A stretch of DNA of 34,173 nucleotides from Nitrospinota bacterium (GTDB lineage: Bacteria; Nitrospinota_A; UBA7883): the NCBI GenBank assembly GCA_029881335.1, contig JAOUMU010000023.1:1-34173 (forward strand), given 5' to 3'. The notes under the pieces are model-generated. The model was not told the origin of the DNA. It ran no database searches and saw only the letters and a list, made by a program, of their open reading frames with translations. Position 1 is the first letter of the stretch; each line of letters starts with the position of its first letter. The translations under genes and the position numbers were made by a program. Below, piece by piece: positions 32,545-34,173 of the stretch.

Positions 32545-32855
32545 GAGTCCATGACCTTGTCATTAAGATTATTCTTCTTTACCAGAACATCGTACTCCTC
32601 GATTTTCTTTCGAAGAGTGTTTCTGTTAATCCCCAGGATGCCGGCGGCCTTGCTCTGGTTGCCCTGTGTATTCTCCAGGACGATGAGGATGAGCCTTTTC
32701 TCCATCAGCTTCATGAAAAAGGAGTGAAGCCCGCCATTGCTGGCCAAACCACTGGAATGAGAGAATTGTTTTTCCAGGCTGACCCGTATGAAATCGTCGA
32801 CCGATGCTGGAGCCTGGGATCGCGCTATCTTGGGAGAATGTGAAGTCTGTCGCAT
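32541..32855 (-). CDS. Fis-family DNA-binding protein
   Basis: A 104-residue protein from ATG 32855 (MRQTSHSPK). The C-terminal half is a Fis/NtrC-type helix-turn-helix: MEKRLILIVLENTQGNQSKAAGILGINRNTLRKKIEEYDVL. The N-terminal half (FIRVSLEKQFSHSSG) fits the dimerisation helices of Fis. E. coli Fis is 98 residues, so size agrees. There is no AAA+ or receiver domain. The longer frame from 32915 would begin inside the promoter, so 32855 is preferred. It is convergent with the glycosyltransferase gene. It could be a nucleoid protein or a small specific regulator. Confidence 0.85.
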   Translation of the reverse strand: MRQTSHSPKIARSQAPASVDDFIRVSLEKQFSHSSGLASNGGLHSFFMKLMEKRLILIVLENTQGNQSKAAGILGINRNTLRKKIEEYDVLVKKNNLNDKVMDS

Positions 32856-32892
32856 AAGAACCCGAATATGAATAAGTACCAACCCTGTGAAA

Positions 32893-32920
32893 ATCTTATC
32901 AGAAGAAGCGGCCATGTCAA
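32893..32920 (-). promoter_or_regulatory. Sigma70 promoter of the Fis-like gene
   Basis: On the minus strand a perfect TTGACA (32920-32915), a 16-base spacer and TAAGAT (32898-32893). Transcription would start near 32886, about 30 bases before ATG 32855. This is the best promoter seen in the window. Confidence 0.6.
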
Positions 32921-33202
32921 CCGGCTATTTCTTTCGCGCACAAAATCAACGAGAAATAATTTGGCGGAAGTGAGTATGCTCCCCTCTGGTCCGGGCCTTC
33001 GGCGGTGGCAGGTGGAACAGCGCTACTGCAGGTTTATGTCTTATTGAAAGAATTATGTAAAAGGTTTATATTCGGGGAAGATTGAAGCTGTAATGTATCG
33101 GGATCGAACTGTTATTATCCGTGCCGCGGATGGAAAGAGAAGGCGGTCCATGCAATGTGCGCCATAGGCGCGAATGGGGGACAATAATCAAAGGAGGACG
33201 AA
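32921..33202. other. Intergenic region between the Fis-like gene and the last gene
   Basis: About 280 bases without a supported gene. The first part is AT-rich; I find no clear hairpin, tRNA or second strong promoter. The last bases carry AAAGGAGGA, the ribosome-binding site of the gene at 33203. Confidence 0.4.
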
Positions 33203-34173
33203 ATGAGCAATACGCCTGGTAAAGAGGATGACCCCATAAGCGAAGAGAGCGATCCCTCCGCCAAAAAAAACAGGCCCTTCAAATGGAGATACAATTCCTC
33301 CGGCAAAAACTCCCCCTCAAAATTCACCGTCTACTCAAAAGCGGAAGTTCCTTGCGACGTGACGATCAGCAGGGAAGGGTGGTCGCACCAGGCTGCTAAA
33401 AAATATGGTGTCTCAAAGGAAATTCAGACGGGTGACCCGGCCTTCGACAAGGAATATTATATAGATACTTACGCTCCGGTCTTCGCCGCCTCGTTTCTCT
33501 GGGACTCCTACAAACGCGACGCCATCAATGAAATCATGAAAGCCGGATTCCACAGCGTGCAGCTGAGGGATAGTACGGTGAGCGCGGTGAAATCTCCAGC
33601 CTCCTTCGAGAACGATGAGGCGATGGAAACTTTGGCCTCCTCCGTGGGGCTGCACGTGGTCAGGCTCACGGAAAATATCCCGATGGCTTCCCAGGCGGAG
33701 ATAAAGGCGAAAAAAACGGGCTTGGGAAAGCTTGTCGCCCTTTACGCGGTTCCCTTCTCGCTTTGCATCTTCGGGTGGCTTCCGCTATACATGGCCATGG
33801 AAAACCACAGGCCCATCTCTGACATGCCGGTGATCCTGGACACTGTAAAATATTCTATTGCGGTATTGGCCATGTTCATGTGGGTGGCTTATATTCTTCT
33901 GCGGGGGACATCGTCCGCAGGGGGGCAGTTGATAAAGATATTCTTTATTTCCATCTTTTCGTTCCTCTTCTCCGGTTGGGGCGTGGTGATGTATGTGAAC
34001 GGCGTCATGGATGAAAATCCACAGGTTTCCAGCAGGGCCAAGGTGACGCATATGTACGAGTATTACGCAAAGAACAACTCAACCCCATCGTACTACATGC
34101 GAGTCAGCTCATGGCGGGAGGACCTCGATGAGATCGAAATACAGATCGATGCGAGTCTTTACAATCAACTTAA
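33203..34173 (+). CDS. Unknown membrane protein, 3' truncated by the window edge
   Basis: The frame runs from ATG 33203, preceded by a near-perfect AAAGGAGGA, to the end of the window without a stop (323 codons). I do not recognise the family. Residues 1-30 are polar (SNTPGKEDDPISEESDP). Residues about 40-165 form a soluble domain (SKFTVYSKAEVPCDVTI, AFDKEYYIDTYAP, AINEIMKAGFHSVQLRDS). Three hydrophobic segments follow: about 175-200 (LVALYAVPFSLCIFGWLPLY), 212-232 (YSIAVLAMFMWVAYILL) and 240-262 (IKIFFISIFSFLFSGWGVVM). The part after that is again soluble. No signal peptide, so the N-terminal domain is probably cytoplasmic. Continuation outside the window is needed to name it. Confidence 0.8.
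   Translation, partial: MSNTPGKEDDPISEESDPSAKKNRPFKWRYNSSGKNSPSKFTVYSKAEVPCDVTISREGWSHQAAKKYGVSKEIQTGDPAFDKEYYIDTYAPVFAASFLWDSYKRDAINEIMKAGFHSVQLRDSTVSAVKSPASFENDEAMETLASSVGLHVVRLTENIPMASQAEIKAKKTGLGKLVALYAVPFSLCIFGWLPLYMAMENHRPISDMPVILDTVKYSIAVLAMFMWVAYILLRGTSSAGGQLIKIFFISIFSFLFSGWGVVMYVNGVMDENPQVSSRAKVTHMYEYYAKNNSTPSYYMRVSSWREDLDEIEIQIDASLYNQL

Noticed and set aside
1-34173. CRISPR arrays, tRNA or rRNA genes, transposase or integrase genes
   Set aside because: No regularly spaced repeats, cloverleaf-like sequences, rRNA stretches or transposase/integrase ORFs were recognised by eye.

Overview
The window is a chromosomal stretch from a diderm (Gram-negative-type) bacterium that makes lipid A: it carries bamA, skp/ompH, lpxD, fabZ, lpxA and lpxI in one direction. 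Most genes are GC-rich, while two short stretches (about 3540-4540 and 11560-13090) are visibly AT-richer and look acquired. A clpC-type unfoldase in a lipid A-making cell, an LpxI-type hydrolase and a Gfo/Idh/MocA enzyme in the lpx cluster would fit a deep-branching group such as Nitrospinota or a former deltaproteobacterium. That placement is a guess and no rRNA is present to settle it.

Layout. 1-3531 (+): the 3' part of infB, folP, and a short core-type MetE-like methionine synthase. 3532-4530: an AT-rich insert with a small unknown gene overlapping a DUF2335 membrane protein. 4674-7707 (-): an ExbB-ExbD pair followed by an unknown protein, a pseudopilin-like protein and an OsmC-like protein, with a decayed copy of the pseudopilin 3' end beyond. 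7824-8048 (-): a small basic ORF. 8290-10329 (+): a DUF2111-like protein whose stop overlaps the start of a short secretin-like protein, then a receiver-HPt protein. 10428-11528 (+): rtcB. 11656-13060 (+): a HigB-type toxin and an antitoxin fused to an ImmA/IrrE metallopeptidase, behind a perfect palindrome. 13107-15069 (-): a damaged-looking rnhA, an FmdB-like zinc ribbon protein and ilvE. 15337-17487 (+): pncB and a LolD-like ATPase without its permease. 17715-23944 (+): three ATPase-less proteins made only of Clp N-domains, then clpC. 23968-32523 (+): bamA, skp, lpxD, fabZ, lpxA, an oxidoreductase, lpxI and a membrane glycosyltransferase. 32541-32855 (-): a Fis-like regulator. 33203-end (+): an unknown membrane protein that runs off the window.

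The most unusual feature is the Clp block at 17715-23944. Three consecutive genes encode two, two and three Clp N-domains (four, four and six repeats) and no AAA+ module, and the next gene is a complete ClpC. The glutamate that binds phosphoarginine in Bacillus ClpC is kept in all eight repeats of the first two proteins and in both ClpC repeats. In the third protein it is replaced in all six repeats. This looks like an expanded set of ClpC substrate receptors, buffers or decoys. Single ATPase-less N-domain proteins are known (mycobacterial ClpC2, plastid ClpT), but I do not know of a described tandem set with this split. Secondary points of interest are the ExbBD-linked module of unknown function, with a signal-peptide-like reading frame lacking an ordinary start codon, and the DUF2111-secretin-receiver/HPt group.
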